A DNA stretch of 64,000 bases from NCBI RefSeq assembly GCF_000264905.1, contig NW_006763142.1, positions 475,353 to 539,352 on the forward strand, read 5' to 3'. This DNA is from Stereum hirsutum FP-91666 SS1. Its lineage: Eukaryota; Basidiomycota; Agaricomycetes; Russulales; Stereaceae. Below, piece by piece: positions 36,077 through 47,514 of the stretch (positions within the stretch are counted from its first letter, which is position 1; each line of letters begins with the position of its first letter). The translations under genes were made by a program, and so were the position numbers. The notes below the pieces were generated by a model, which had not been told where the DNA came from, ran no database searches, and saw only the letters and a list, made by a program, of their open reading frames with translations.

Positions 36077-39000
36077 ATGAGACCCACCGATAAACAAACC
36101 CTCATCGCAGGGGCTCGCGCCCGAACCAAGGATCTCGCAGCTATAGCCCCCCTCCTTGCCGCTATCATCGCCCCACTTTCTATTCTATTCGACATTCCAG
36201 CTTTGACAGAGAGATGGTATCTCAAAGGAAGTATTGAGCAGCCGGATCCCAGAGCAAGCCTTGCGCTCAGCGGTGTCGGACTTGGCGCGAATCTTATTGC
36301 GAATGTTCTATTGGTGGTCAGATTCTCAACGGCGGATGAATGGTGGAGGGTTGCGACGAGAGCGAGTATTGTGTGGTGGACGACAAAGGTGAGTCCATTC
36401 TGTCAGTTGATATATAGGCATAAATCGCTCATGATCAAGATTTGTTATGTTCACTGCTCGCCGCGGCCTATACAATAATTTCTGGCTTTTCGATGCTATG
36501 AGGTTATTGTAGCGTTCCTCAATCTCATCCTTTTCGGCGTTCTCACACGAAATGCGCCGGATTTTTCGTACACAGAGGGCTTTTGGTGTGCGTGCGTACC
36601 ATTTCTTTCGAGTTTATCTCTTGTTCTGCTTTGTTCCAATTTTTGTCTCTGAGTCGGCTGTTTATTTCCATCGCCACGCCATTCTTGGCATCCGCTCATA
36701 ATTTACCATGAACTGGGATATGGACGTATCTAACATCTCTGTCAAATAACGACGAAGCACTTACAACTTGCCACACCGTGTGGCGTAAGCATGACCCACT
36801 ACGTCAGAATCGGGATCTCAGTCTTCGTACACCCTACACGAGGAAAATACCCCAAGTGCACCCCGCACAACAAAAATTGATTCTGAGCCATGACCGTTTC
36901 ATTTGTCCTGACCTAACACTATTTCTTAACAGCGTCGTTTCTCTCATTCTCTCCTCTCTGGTTCTCGCCCTCTTGATGCTACACTTTTTCGTCGAGTTTC
37001 GTGCACGTCGAAAATTGCCATCGGGTTCTACTGGTGCGAGAGATATAAACAAGGCGGTCCGAATCGCAGGGCGACATTTCATGCTCCAGACGACAGGATT
37101 CATCTCCTTGATCGCCATTACGGCGTTGATTTTCTCGAAAATTGTGAGTCGTCTGCTCATCACTTCTTGGAATCTTCGCAGCCAACAATCTGCCCGCTCC
37201 GTCTAGGAAAACTGGTCGTACCTCCAAAGTATATATTTCGTCAACAGCGCTTTCCTTACCGGTAAACCCCTTCTCGCCGACTTCTGTTGTGCGTTTCTAA
37301 CCTAACACAACGACTTGTCTGGGTGTTTAGTTGGCTTCGGTGATTTCGTTCCTACAAAGACCTCTACCCGAATTCTGCTATTCCCACTCTCCCTCACCGG
37401 CATCGCCACCCTCGCCGCCCTCGTCCAGATGATTATCTCCTGGTTCACAGAGAGGATGGAATCGAGGCGTAAAAGACGACGCGAAGAAGACGAAAAGCGG
37501 TGGCGAAACCTGATCGAAGGCATCGCGGAATGGGACAAAGAGTGGCAGGGCCAACTTGGTCATGACCACGATCACAACAAACGGACGACACTTATAGCGA
37601 GGGTCCGTTCTATCCGAAGGGGAAAGATCGGTAATAAGGTCAAGGACAGGGTACTTCCGCCTAGTGCTGCGGTAGGAATCGACCGCGTCGCTTCGGGGCT
37701 GGTGAACGAGCATTTTCATGGAAATGCGGAGGAGACGGCGGAGGAGAGAGATGCAAGGAAGACGAAGGGGAGAGACGAGAGCTCGACGGACCATTTACAG
37801 AGGGAAATTGCCCATCTGGAAGCGATGCATGCGATGTATGATACGACGGACTATCTCCACACTTTGGTGATGAGTTTGGGTGGGTTTGTGGTATTTTGGG
37901 TAGTCGGAGCTGCCATCTTCTCAAGATTGGAGGTAAGTTCCCGGTATACTTTCCCTAAATGACGAGCCGTGAACTGATGGTCCTCTGCTGCTGTGGTTAT
38001 ATGACTGAAAGGGCTGGACCTATGGAGACGGACTCTACTTCTGTTACATTTTCTTCCTCACATTGGGATACGGAGATTTCGCCCCAGTTAGTCCCGCTGG
38101 CCGTGGTACGTTCCTCCCTCTCCGTCCTGGAGGCCGAGGACTACATACTGACTCCAGTCTTGTTTAGTTGTGTTCGTTGTTTACTCTCTTGTGGCTGTGT
38201 AAGCACGTTATCTCCTGCCACCCTCCTAAGAACTCGCGCTTATCGTTTATTTCACGAATGCGACAGTCCGATCATGGCCTCGTTTGCCGTCCAAACCGTA
38301 ACCCAGGTATTCACCAAGCTCTCAACCTGGCAACTCGACCGCCGTCGCGCCGCAGACGGCATCCGAAACACAGCCTCCGCCTTCACGACCGATTATGGTC
38401 TCCCTAAATCCGCCCGTTCGGACCCTGGGAACTCACGTTCTCGTACCACTCCTGCGTCAAAGAGGACGCAAGTCAGGGAGAAGGCTAGGCAGACGGTCGG
38501 GTCGGAGCGAATGAAGGGCGAGGCGGAAGGGTGGGAGAGAGGGCAGAGGGGTGGGATGTGGAGAAATTTGTGGAGGTGTGGAGGAGAGAGGGAGGGAAAA
38601 GCCAAGGGCGAGAAGAGTGCGAAGAGGGGGGAGAGGGAGATGGAAGAGGCTGGTGTTGGGCAGGGCGAAGAGCCTGGAGGAGAAGATGGAGGAGGAGATA
38701 TCGAGAAGGTCAGGGACAGGGGGGAGAGAGGTGTGCAGGAGGAGATGCTTGAGACGGAGAAGGTATACTCGCTACCTTACACTCGTGAGAGGCAGTCGCT
38801 GACTGTAACATTAACGATTGATTTGCGGTTTCGTAGGTCATTTCGCACAGTGCATTCGTAATGCAGCATCATTCCCGCCTCGAAGAACAACAAAGGGCTC
38901 GGCATCAATCAATTTCCAGATCCCGCTCTATCTCTGTTTCCGCACCCCCATTCAACGACAGTGACTCTTCCACTCCTTCTCGGCAGACAATCCCACTTCC

Positions 39001-39724
39001 GACAGTAATTCCCGTATCAGACTCGACCGATCCCAGCGCTTCCACTTCATCTGTTGCAGACCCGCAATCAGACCTCGATGGATCCGGTTCCTCCAACTAC
39101 ACCGCCGATCCCAATGGCACCCTGGCTCTCGCTCAGTCGGACACGAATGCGCTGACGTCGCTCCTTCTGCAACACGCTTGCGAACTTGAATTACACGCTC
39201 GGCGACTTCTGATTCATTATTTGCCGGATGGGAGCAAGGCGGAGGTTGTGCTCAAGGCGGACAGGAATGTGCAAGTGAGGGATGTTAAGGCTGTGAGGGA
39301 AGCGAGGAAGCGGGCGAGAGAGATGGCAAGGGACAGGGGTACCGAGGGTGGGGAAGAAGAGAGTGGTCGCGAGATGTCTGAAGAGCAGCAGTGCGAAGAT
39401 GAAGAAGTTGAGATATTGGCAGGGTTGGAACCAAAGTCGACTATCCGCATTCGCGCACCAGATGCTGGTGGCAGTAGCAGCGACGCCAGGAGGCATTCAG
39501 GTGAATCACATACGTTTTTGCCCGCTAAACATGCCAAAAGCGCGACCGAGCAGGACGAAGCGTTCGAAAGGGTGTGGGACGAACTCACGAGACCCATGGC
39601 TGACGAGGAAACCATGGAGGAAGTGAGGAAGTACAGGGAGAGTTTCGCGGCTGTGCTTGCCGTGGGGAGTCGGTTGAGGAAGGTGGAAGGATTGGAGAGG
39701 TTATTGATTGAAAGAAGGAGATAA
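36077..39724 (+). CDS. TOK1: TOK1-type two-pore-domain outward-rectifier K+ channel
   Basis: A plasma-membrane potassium channel with eight helices and two pore loops, the layout unique to fungal TOK channels. Nine exons (36077-36388, 36503-36591, 36933-37143, 37207-37261, 37331-37932, 38012-38105, 38168-38198, 38267-38762, 38837-39724) give about 925 residues in consistent phase. The first pore reads FLTVGFGDFVP, reconstructed across an intron; the second reads FLTLGYGDFAPVSPAGR. Helices include AIAPLLAAIIAPLSILF, FLNLILFGVL, VVSLILSSLVLALLMLHF, LVMSLGGFVVFWVVGAAIF and VVFVVYSLVAVPIMASFAV. A charged cytosolic loop of about 150 residues separates the pores. The C-tail after the last helix is long (over 400 residues), very basic/acidic and low-complexity, ending in a helical segment RVWDELTRPMADEE. 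Intron 2 is 341 bp, long for this genome. Confidence 0.93.
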
Positions 39725-40551
39725 TGAGGTCCTGGAAGGAAACCGAGAGACAGATCTATCCCATATGCCTATGGCGGTTAGTGGTGTCAGAAGCGGCGAT
39801 AATGGTTTTCTCGGTTATCTCTGGCTTTAATGGTGGATTCAATGTTCGGGATTTGGACAGCGTATCTTTCTGCATCTTGTATCAATCTAGTCACGACAAC
39901 CATCACGCGTACACGAATATTTCTTGCGCTCCAAGTCACTTTTTACTTCACTCCCTCTACCTGTACTGTATTTTGTATCTATACGAAGCGGTTCACAAAC
40001 TGCAAGAATACCTTCGTCGCGCAGCTCATACCTGACAGTAAGCTCGACCAGGGTCTGTAGCGTGCCAATGCACGTCAAGAAAGACCGGATATATACTTAC
40101 ATCGAATAAGTAAAACAGGAACAACGGGCATCATAATGCGTGCATACGATATATGTACTGTAGGCAAAGGCGAACGTTAACACCTCCCCTCTTCAACCTT
40201 CCCCATCCCTCCACTCTGGACATGTATGTAAAAATAGGACTTGATATCATCGATGTGGCATGCATGCTGATAGGCGACAGTCAAGATGAAATGAGAGTGA
40301 AGGCAGGATAACATAGGGTAGTCCGTCCGATTACATCTGTGCTCCATCTAGACCTCGGAGCGAATTGCTCGAGCGTCCCACGACACAGCTATAACTTACA
40401 AACCAGGGAGATCATAAAAAACGTAGCTCCAAATCGGCCTCTCTTGCCCCCTGCCCCTGCCCTCCGACCATGCAACCCTACTCAGTAAGTTCATGGCCCG
40501 TCAGAGATAAATGCTCGTCGACCGATGACGGGTGCGCGATCGTGGCAACCC
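39725..40551. other. Convergent intergenic region
   Basis: Between the 3' ends of the K+ channel and ATG13. Only 3'-UTR sequence is expected here; no gene recognised. Confidence 0.5.
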
Positions 40552-43500
40552 TTACCGCCCCATACTCCTTCTCCTCTCCTCTTCGGTACTGCCAGTACCG
40601 AGCTCCAGCTTCCCCAGCACTTCCTCCGAAGTTATCGAATCCGTCCTGGACCCCGGTCTCGTAGTCCTCAACATCAATCCCAACCCTTCGATCCTGCCAC
40701 TCCCTTCAGCGCTCCCAGTCCCTCCAACACCTCGAAGTCCTATACTTCCGCTCTGACTCGCGCTATCTGTACCCGTATGTCCCGAACTCTCCTCCGTAAC
40801 CTCGCTTATCCTCTCCGTCCTTCGCCTAGGCGACTCCAACTCTCGATATCTGAGCCTCTGCTGTCTCTCTTCCTCGCGTTGCTCACTGGCACTATCCACA
40901 TCCGCATCCCTATTCCTCCGTGACCGTCCACCCATCGTCATCAAAGTCGCCGAGAACTGTTCGTTCATCCTCCTCAACTCTTCACCCACAGCGTCCGCAC
41001 TCGTCAACACTCCTACCCTCCCCCCCTCCGCCGATGCCGAGCCTTCGCCCGACCCACCCCCAACTCGATCACCTCCAACCGGCCGTCCAGTCGCGCTCGA
41101 AGGACTCCCACTAGCCGGAGAACCAGTATACGAGCGCCTCCTCCCCGCTGCTCCCGTAATCCCGAACCTCGGGCTCCCCAAGGGCGAAGGCGAATGTCCC
41201 CTGAGCGGCTCCGGTCGGTCATATCCCCTCAGAGTCTCTTGTCGGTCGTGCGCCTGTCCCTGGCCTTGGCCTAAGCCTAGGCTGAGCAATGGACTGCCAG
41301 CGGAGCTGGAACTGCTCCCCCGCCTGTGTTGTAGAGCTTGGGGTTGAGACTGGGTTTGTGCTCTGGTGTGTTGTCGGGACATCAGTGGTTTAGGCCGGTC
41401 GGTGTCGTTCATGAAAGCGGAGAGGTCTTCTTCATCGGGGTTGGGTGATAGGTACTTGTAGGATGGACTCTGTGGTTGACAAAGTAAACTTGATCAGTCG
41501 ATACTCAGGGCAAAGAAAAATAATCAAAGAGAGACTCACCACATCCTTCCTCTCGCTATCCTTCCTCTCCCTCACACCTTCACCGCCGCCCATCAAACCC
41601 TGACTACCTCCCACACCCGCACCCTGCCCATGACTCCCCCTCCTACTATGACTCTGAATATGCCCCACACTCCCACTCGCACCTCCACTCCCCTCGCTCG
41701 CCCCCGCAGAACTAACCGCACTCGCCCCCGAGTCCTTATACCGATGTCCAAAACTACTGCTATACCGCTTTCTCTCCCCTCCCGCGCCCAAGCTCCCGAC
41801 ACCCGGACTCCCACTAACGCCTTCATTAGACGCGAGGGAGCGTCTATCGCCGAGCGACCCTGGCGCACCACCGCCCAACGAGCCAGGCTGGAAAGGCGGC
41901 GAAGGCCGCAATGGCGCGACCGGGCTCGAACTCAACCTCCCTACTCCACCACCACTCCCCATACTCAACCCACCTCCACCCAACCCCAAACTACCGCTCG
42001 TCCCGGGACCACCAATAGGCGAAGGCGGGACTATGCCCATGCCCGCCCTCTCCCTCGTTGGCGAGCTTGTGATATTGGTCAATGGGGGCAAAGGTAATGC
42101 AGGAAGATTCGACGGCTGCCGCACGGGTAGCGGTCCCGGCGCAGGTCCCGATAACGGTGATGACTGGCGCACGGACGGGGACGGTGAGTTGAGGGAGGGT
42201 GAGGACGAGAGCGTCGACGATTTGAAAGGGTTGACGGTTGGACGGCGGATTTGTAGGCCGCCCGCACCGGGCGAGGAAGAATGTGAGTGCGAAGGGGATT
42301 GGGATTGGGAGGGCAGGTCCTGTAGGAGAATAAAATATTGTCCAGTGAGCGAACGTCCAAAAATAGACAAAGAAATAAAAATAAAAATGACGAGTGGCGC
42401 GACCGAGTGTGGCGTGACGTGGCGTGAGAATATGGTGGAACAAAGGAAAGATCGATACTTACGACTCCGCTCCCCCTCACGCCTCCCAAACTGCCCGTAC
42501 TCTCCTTCCTCAACCTCGCCAGACTAACCCCATAACCTCCGACCCCAGCACCTCCCTCCGCTCCCGTAGAGGTCGCGCTCCTCCTCGACGAAGCCAGAGA
42601 CGCAGCACTCCCACTCCCTGGCGGGACGCCATGATCCCTCTCGCCCTGCGCCGACGTCGTCCGACTTCCCATAGGTAACGGTGACGGCGTAACCCTCGGG
42701 CTAGAGTTCATAGTCGGAAACGATGTCGTCCGCGTATGCACATGTCCTTGCGAGTTTATCCCACCACCACCCATCCCACTCCCGCCACCCGACCCAGACG
42801 CCAACCCCGCATACCCACCCTGCTGTCTCATCATCATCATCCTGTCTGCCAAGCTTCCACTAGTCCCAGCTGCAGATCCAGTCGGCGGGAGTCCAGAGAT
42901 TCCAGAGGGCGGACTCGCAGGCAACGAAGTCTTAACGGCCAAACTGCCCGGCGAACTCGATATCGAATCCCGCTGGCGGTTCCTCTCGAGCGTAGGCGTG
43001 AATTCGCCTCCGATCCCGCCTGCGTCGCCTAATTCGAGAGATAAAAGTCGGGAAGAGAGGAGTGATTCGAGGTCGTCGAGTTGGAAGTTCGGGTGCGTAA
43101 GGTATGTCGTGCTCAGTGTTAGGGTCCCGGTTGGGTGAGGAACAGAGGGGAAGGTGTGTGTGGAGGAGAGGTGGGGGATGGAGCTAGCGGAGGGATTTGA
43201 GTCTGTTTAGGTAGGGCAGGAAAACAGTGGTGAAGAGGTAATCGAGGAGGGGGGAGAGCGAGAGGTGGAGCAGGGTTGTGCAGAGAGCGTAATATGGCGA
43301 TTGGGGGTGGCGAGAGGTGAGGTTGTGTGTCGTTCGTGCGTTCGGTGGTCGTCGTGTTCGTGTTCGTGGGTGCCGTGGTTTATGTGATGATGAGTCGGAG
43401 TTATGAAGGATCGTATCCGAGGTCGAGGTCGAATTTACGGTCGATACCAAATGTCATATCAGGCAGGAAACGAACGTGGAGCCGTCGATGCGGACAAATG

Positions 43501-44793
43501 TCGATGAGGCGGAAGCATGGGCCACACGAGGCCGGAGGCGAGCAGGCGAAATGGTCGAAGGGTCGATGGACGAATAGTGATTGAGCATAGGGAGTACAAG
43601 CGAGTCAGTCAAAGTCACAATAGACGCGTCGGAAACGAATGAGGCAGATAATAGGAGGACAAAGAACATGAGGCAGGGCTTCTGGTGAGAAGATCAGAAT
43701 TCTCTGGGTGTTAGGTCTCGATGTCATTGACCGTAATTAAAGGCAATATGGACACCGGAGTCACGATGAGCACTGACGACATTGACCCTATGAGGGTCCG
43801 AAAGAAGAAGCACCGTCGGGCCACACTTCGTAGTGACAGGTGCCACACTGCGGTACTGCGACTGGGATGGTGCACCGCAGGCTCATTAGCCCAAAATACT
43901 GCACGACAGTGGGAGGGACGATACAATGGTATAGCTCGAGAATCAACGGGCTTACAACAAAGCCCATTAATATCACGAATCGAGTTCACCCATCGTGCGA
44001 CCCTGCGTTTCTCACCGAGCCCCCTCGGGTTCACCATATGAAGAAACAAAGAAACAGGACATACCAAATCCAAGTAACTTCTCGTTTCGGTCGCTACTAC
44101 TTGGCTTCACCCTGAGCATGATTCCCAGTGTCCCATTGCCCTTCGCGCTCCCTGCTCTGCGTCTGCTCAGCCGTCTATACAGCTTCCACGCCGGCATCAC
44201 CCTCAAGAACGTATAAAGCGACCTGAATAGCCCAATTCCATGCTTGTATATTGTTGATGGCGCGAGGTCTGTCTCTGCCTGTGATTGCAAGGACTGTTGT
44301 GACGGATTCTGGTTGAGAGGTGTGAACGTGAGAGTCCAAGACTCGAGCAGAACGAGTTGCGGTGTAGGGTCGATACGCCGACGCGAAGAGTCGGGGCCTA
44401 TGGAGACAAGGACCTGGTTCGCATTAAGTTCGGGTACTGTGAGTAGAACCTGCAGCTCAAAAGGAATTGCGCTGGCTTGTGACGTGGATGCCGAAGGTGA
44501 GGACGATGATGAGGACGGTGAAGTGGTATTAGCGGCTGTGCTGGCGGTGGATACGGTGCGGTATAGTCTGAGATGGTCCTTGAAGCAGTCCATGTCCGGT
44601 GTCTCGAGATTGAACTACGAAATTTCGTGAACACTCGAATCGAAAGCACACGATAAGAGAACACACGCACCCATTTGTCTGGTTTAGGCAGCGTCCGGTG
44701 CTCCTGGGTCGAGCGTGCATGGACAACGAGATTTGCGAGCTTGGTGTATACTCTGTGAGCAATCTGGTCCGCTCTCTGAATGTCATTGGACAT
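40552..44793 (-). CDS. ATG13: Autophagy-related protein 13
   Basis: Regulatory subunit of the Atg1 kinase complex that starts autophagosome formation. Five exons (44671-44793, 44065-44614, 42463-43202, 41540-42319, 40552-41469) give about 1036 residues with matching phases. The N-terminus is the HORMA-type ATG13 domain: RADQIAHRVYTKLANLVVHA, LPKPDKW|FNLETPDMDCFKDHLR, PFELQVLLTVPELNANQVLV, LLESWTLTF, HGIGLFRSLYTFLRVMPAWK and LGIMLRVKP. The exon 2-exon 3 junction restores LGFDSNP, then HTFPSVPHPTGTLTLSTTYL and FQLDDLESLLSSR. The rest is a long Ser/Gly/Pro-rich disordered region, as in other fungal ATG13, expected to carry phosphorylation and Atg1/Atg17-binding segments (SYKYLSPNPDEEDLSAFM resembles one). 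Intron 2 is 862 bp. Start at 44793 is the first ATG before the conserved segment. Confidence 0.93.
43203..44064 (-). other. 862-bp intron in ATG13
   Basis: Donor GTATGT and acceptor AAACAG bound it, and joining the flanks restores LGFDSNP with correct phase. It is over ten times longer than most introns in the window, which run 50-90 bp. Short open frames inside have no recognised domain. Confidence 0.75.
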
Positions 44794-46353
44794 TGGACCT
44801 GTTCTGGAATGGCAAGTGCGAGCGGTGAGTAGGAGAGAAGGTGCAAGGATGGCGGGGACGGCTATTATGAACGGGAGATCATTGGAGACAGAGCTGGGTC
44901 GTGCTTGGTCGTCGTGTGTGTGGGTATGGGGCTATGTGCAGGCCACTAGGCGCCAGGAGAGGAGATCGGTGTGGTGGTCGAGGACAAGGTGCGCGCACAG
45001 CGTTGACTGCAGCCCGTTCGAAGCTCACCCTCCCATAAACAGACATGACGCGACCCCCGCGGCCAATTCCCTGGCTATCCCTGGCTATCCCCGCCCATCG
45101 TTCTCCCGCCACTCGTTTTGGGCCACAGTGCTTCGTCGCCTTCCACTGACTCGACTCTCAGAATTGTTGTTTTGTTCCTGTCAGACGACAATATTTGTTT
45201 TATGACTCGGCAGGATTTTTCAAACATCCTCAGAGCGCTTCCGAGATGATACATATCACGTTCAGGCTGGGCGTCAAATAGAGCCATGGGCGACGGGCAG
45301 CCGCAGCACCAACACACCCATATACGCACCTCCTAGGATCTGTTAATCTACGAGGCTCTGATAGAAAATCCATCCCGCACCGTGGTACGAATCGTCTCAA
45401 TCGTACAGCCTAGACTCTCATTCCAAAAGCCTTTTAGCGTTCAATTGCAAGATCGAGTATCCGTTCAGACGTCGAAATGAGCTCAAACACGCCAGCGATC
45501 GTACTTGCAGCATGTCCCTCTCACCCGGGCCTTTCACTCGTATGATCTAGGAGAACGCTTTGACGCACGATCAAAGCGGTACGTCGAAATCAGTCCCAGC
45601 GCTTACTACCTGCCATGTACATGAAAACGAACAGGACACGACCTATTATCAGCCAATCATGATCCTATCACTTTCCTCGAGAATTAAGGATTGATCATGC
45701 TACAATGTGTATTGATTCATCGCCACTGGGGCGTCGATTTTCGGCAAGCCTGACCTTGACTTTTGAGGCAGTGTAGCGGGATTTAAAGAATGAAGAGCCG
45801 GTGAGTGGGTTTCCCCGTATGGAACACCTTGCATGCGTGTGGATGTTGCAGCATGTGAGTACGAGGCTGCACGTATACTTATGGGCATGCAGGTTCGGTC
45901 GAGAAAAGGTCATAGTCACTGTCATGGGACTACGAGTATGTGGAATAACAAAAAACCAAAGGCAATGATGGGTACGGAAAGCAGACGGATCAAAAAATGA
46001 AGAAAACAAACCGAAACATAAAATCAAACAAAAGAGTAAATCAAACAAAGGCAACTCGAACAGCCGAGAACAACAGCAGGTGACGACGGAGCTCGCAAAT
46101 ACAAAGATAAACGAAAACAATGAAACAAGTAGGGCAACAAATGCAGAAGAGCCAAGTAAAAGGAGGCGGGGTAAGGACATAGAAGGAAAATGATGGGTAC
46201 TAATACAGCAAACAACGACAACAAGCATAGAAAGTAAAGCAGTCGAAAAGAGCCACTCGGAATCAGTTGAGACACGGAGAGGTGAGCATACATTCGATAG
46301 CGAATCAAAGCAACGATGAAAACAAGAGGAGAGCGGGCAAAAACTTGGTATGT
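44794..46353. other. Intergenic, no gene recognised
   Basis: ATG13 promoter region followed by a stretch (45950-46330) that is A- and purine-rich on the + strand. A 260-codon minus-strand frame (45695-46477) is Cys/Phe/Leu/Ser-rich through this composition, overlaps one arm of the inverted repeat and is not called as a gene. Confidence 0.4.
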
Positions 46354-46602
46354 GTACTCGTGCTGACGTAAAGTCTTCGAACATGCGCAGGCCAAGGTGC
46401 CGGTTCCCTCTCCTCTTCAGTTTCTTTCCCGCTGTCCTCTTGTCCAATAAATCCCAATATATTTGTACATGTTGCATGGCATATCAGTATTATTGCAGTG
46501 AGATTCTATTAGCATGAAAGCTTTTTTACTTGTATAATAGGTGATGCAAACTCATGAGGGCCACATCAACACTCCCCACAAAGAAACACCTAGAGAAAGT
46601 AG
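46354..46602 (+). repeat. Left arm of the inverted repeat
   Basis: Pairs with the reverse complement of 47068-47322. The outer 30 bases match fully; the inner blocks are diverged. Confidence 0.65.
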
Positions 46603-47067
46603 TTCCAGGCATTTTATGGGGTTATAAATGCACATTGGCATAGCTAATATAACACAACACTCTATACAGTGCTCCAATGTTACACATGAAAGGGTGAAAG
46701 CTGCATTACACAGCTAAGGACCTTGCATCACCTTATCGCTGTGTCAACGCTGTGTGGCCCATAGTCGAAACTTTGCACTCTGTGCCCTAGCAGTGACACA
46801 GAATTTGGTTCTAAAATGCTTTTAAAACTCTCCATATGTCAGGCTTACTCATATGAGTAGGGACGTTAGACTAAATTGTGCGAGCACCCCTCAAACCCGA
46901 TAGTTTTGAATCACTGGAGGAGAAGTCAAATGTGGCCCACCGTGTATTTTCTTGTATTAAATGACTAGACCATTACATATGTCATACCTCACATCAGTAA
47001 AAGTATCTACTATATGTGAAGATTTCTTCAGATTTTTATCACAGAGTCAATGCAACCATGAGTGCCT

Positions 47068-47322
47068 TCTCTATATCCATCTTTATGGGAGGTGCTGTTG
47101 TAGCCCTCATGAGTTTATATCGAATATTTTGACAGGGAGAGGGGCCTGGGTGGAAAAAAATGTTTATGAAATGAATACTAGTAACTCAGATGTCATGCAC
47201 AAATAAACTGGGATTTATTGGAGGAAAGGTGAACGAGCAAGAGACAGAAAGAAGTGGAAGGTGGGCAGAGAACCGGCACGTTGGTCTGCGCGTGTTCGAA
47301 GACTTTACGTCAGCACGAGTAC
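47068..47322 (-). repeat. Right arm of the inverted repeat
   Basis: Reverse complement partner of 46354-46602. Confidence 0.65.
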
Positions 47323-47514
47323 AGTGTGATTTCGCCACTGTGGCCGTCGAGCAGATTATCCCGTGAATGAACATGCGGCATTGAGTGGTGGCTCACGATT
47401 CCATGTGATACCCGTGCGAGCTGTCCACAGTGATCGACTGCTAGTAGCAGTTACGAAGAGAGCAGAATGGACAAGGTTTCGAGGACGATTAACTCACCCA
47501 TAATTATTGATAAC

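Larger units (their letters stand above)
46354..47322. mobile_element. About 1-kb imperfect inverted-repeat (fold-back) element
   Basis: The left end starts GTACTCGTGCTGACGTAAAG and the right end is its exact reverse complement for about 30 bases, ending at 47322. Similarity continues inward through matching blocks (the GTGCCGGTTC box, AATAAATCCCA, and CTCATGAGGGC followed by a CTCCCCA/CTCCCA block). This gives arms of roughly 250 bp (46354-46602 and 47068-47322) around an AT-rich spacer of about 465 bp. There is no coding capacity inside. The structure suits a non-autonomous fold-back transposon or MITE, or two inverted copies of a short element. A target-site duplication is not clear. Confidence 0.65.

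Noticed and set aside
45695..46477. 260-codon minus-strand open frame, rich in Cys, Phe, Leu and Ser
   Set aside because: It follows an A/purine-rich bias on the + strand, starts inside an inverted-repeat arm and has no domain or splice context.
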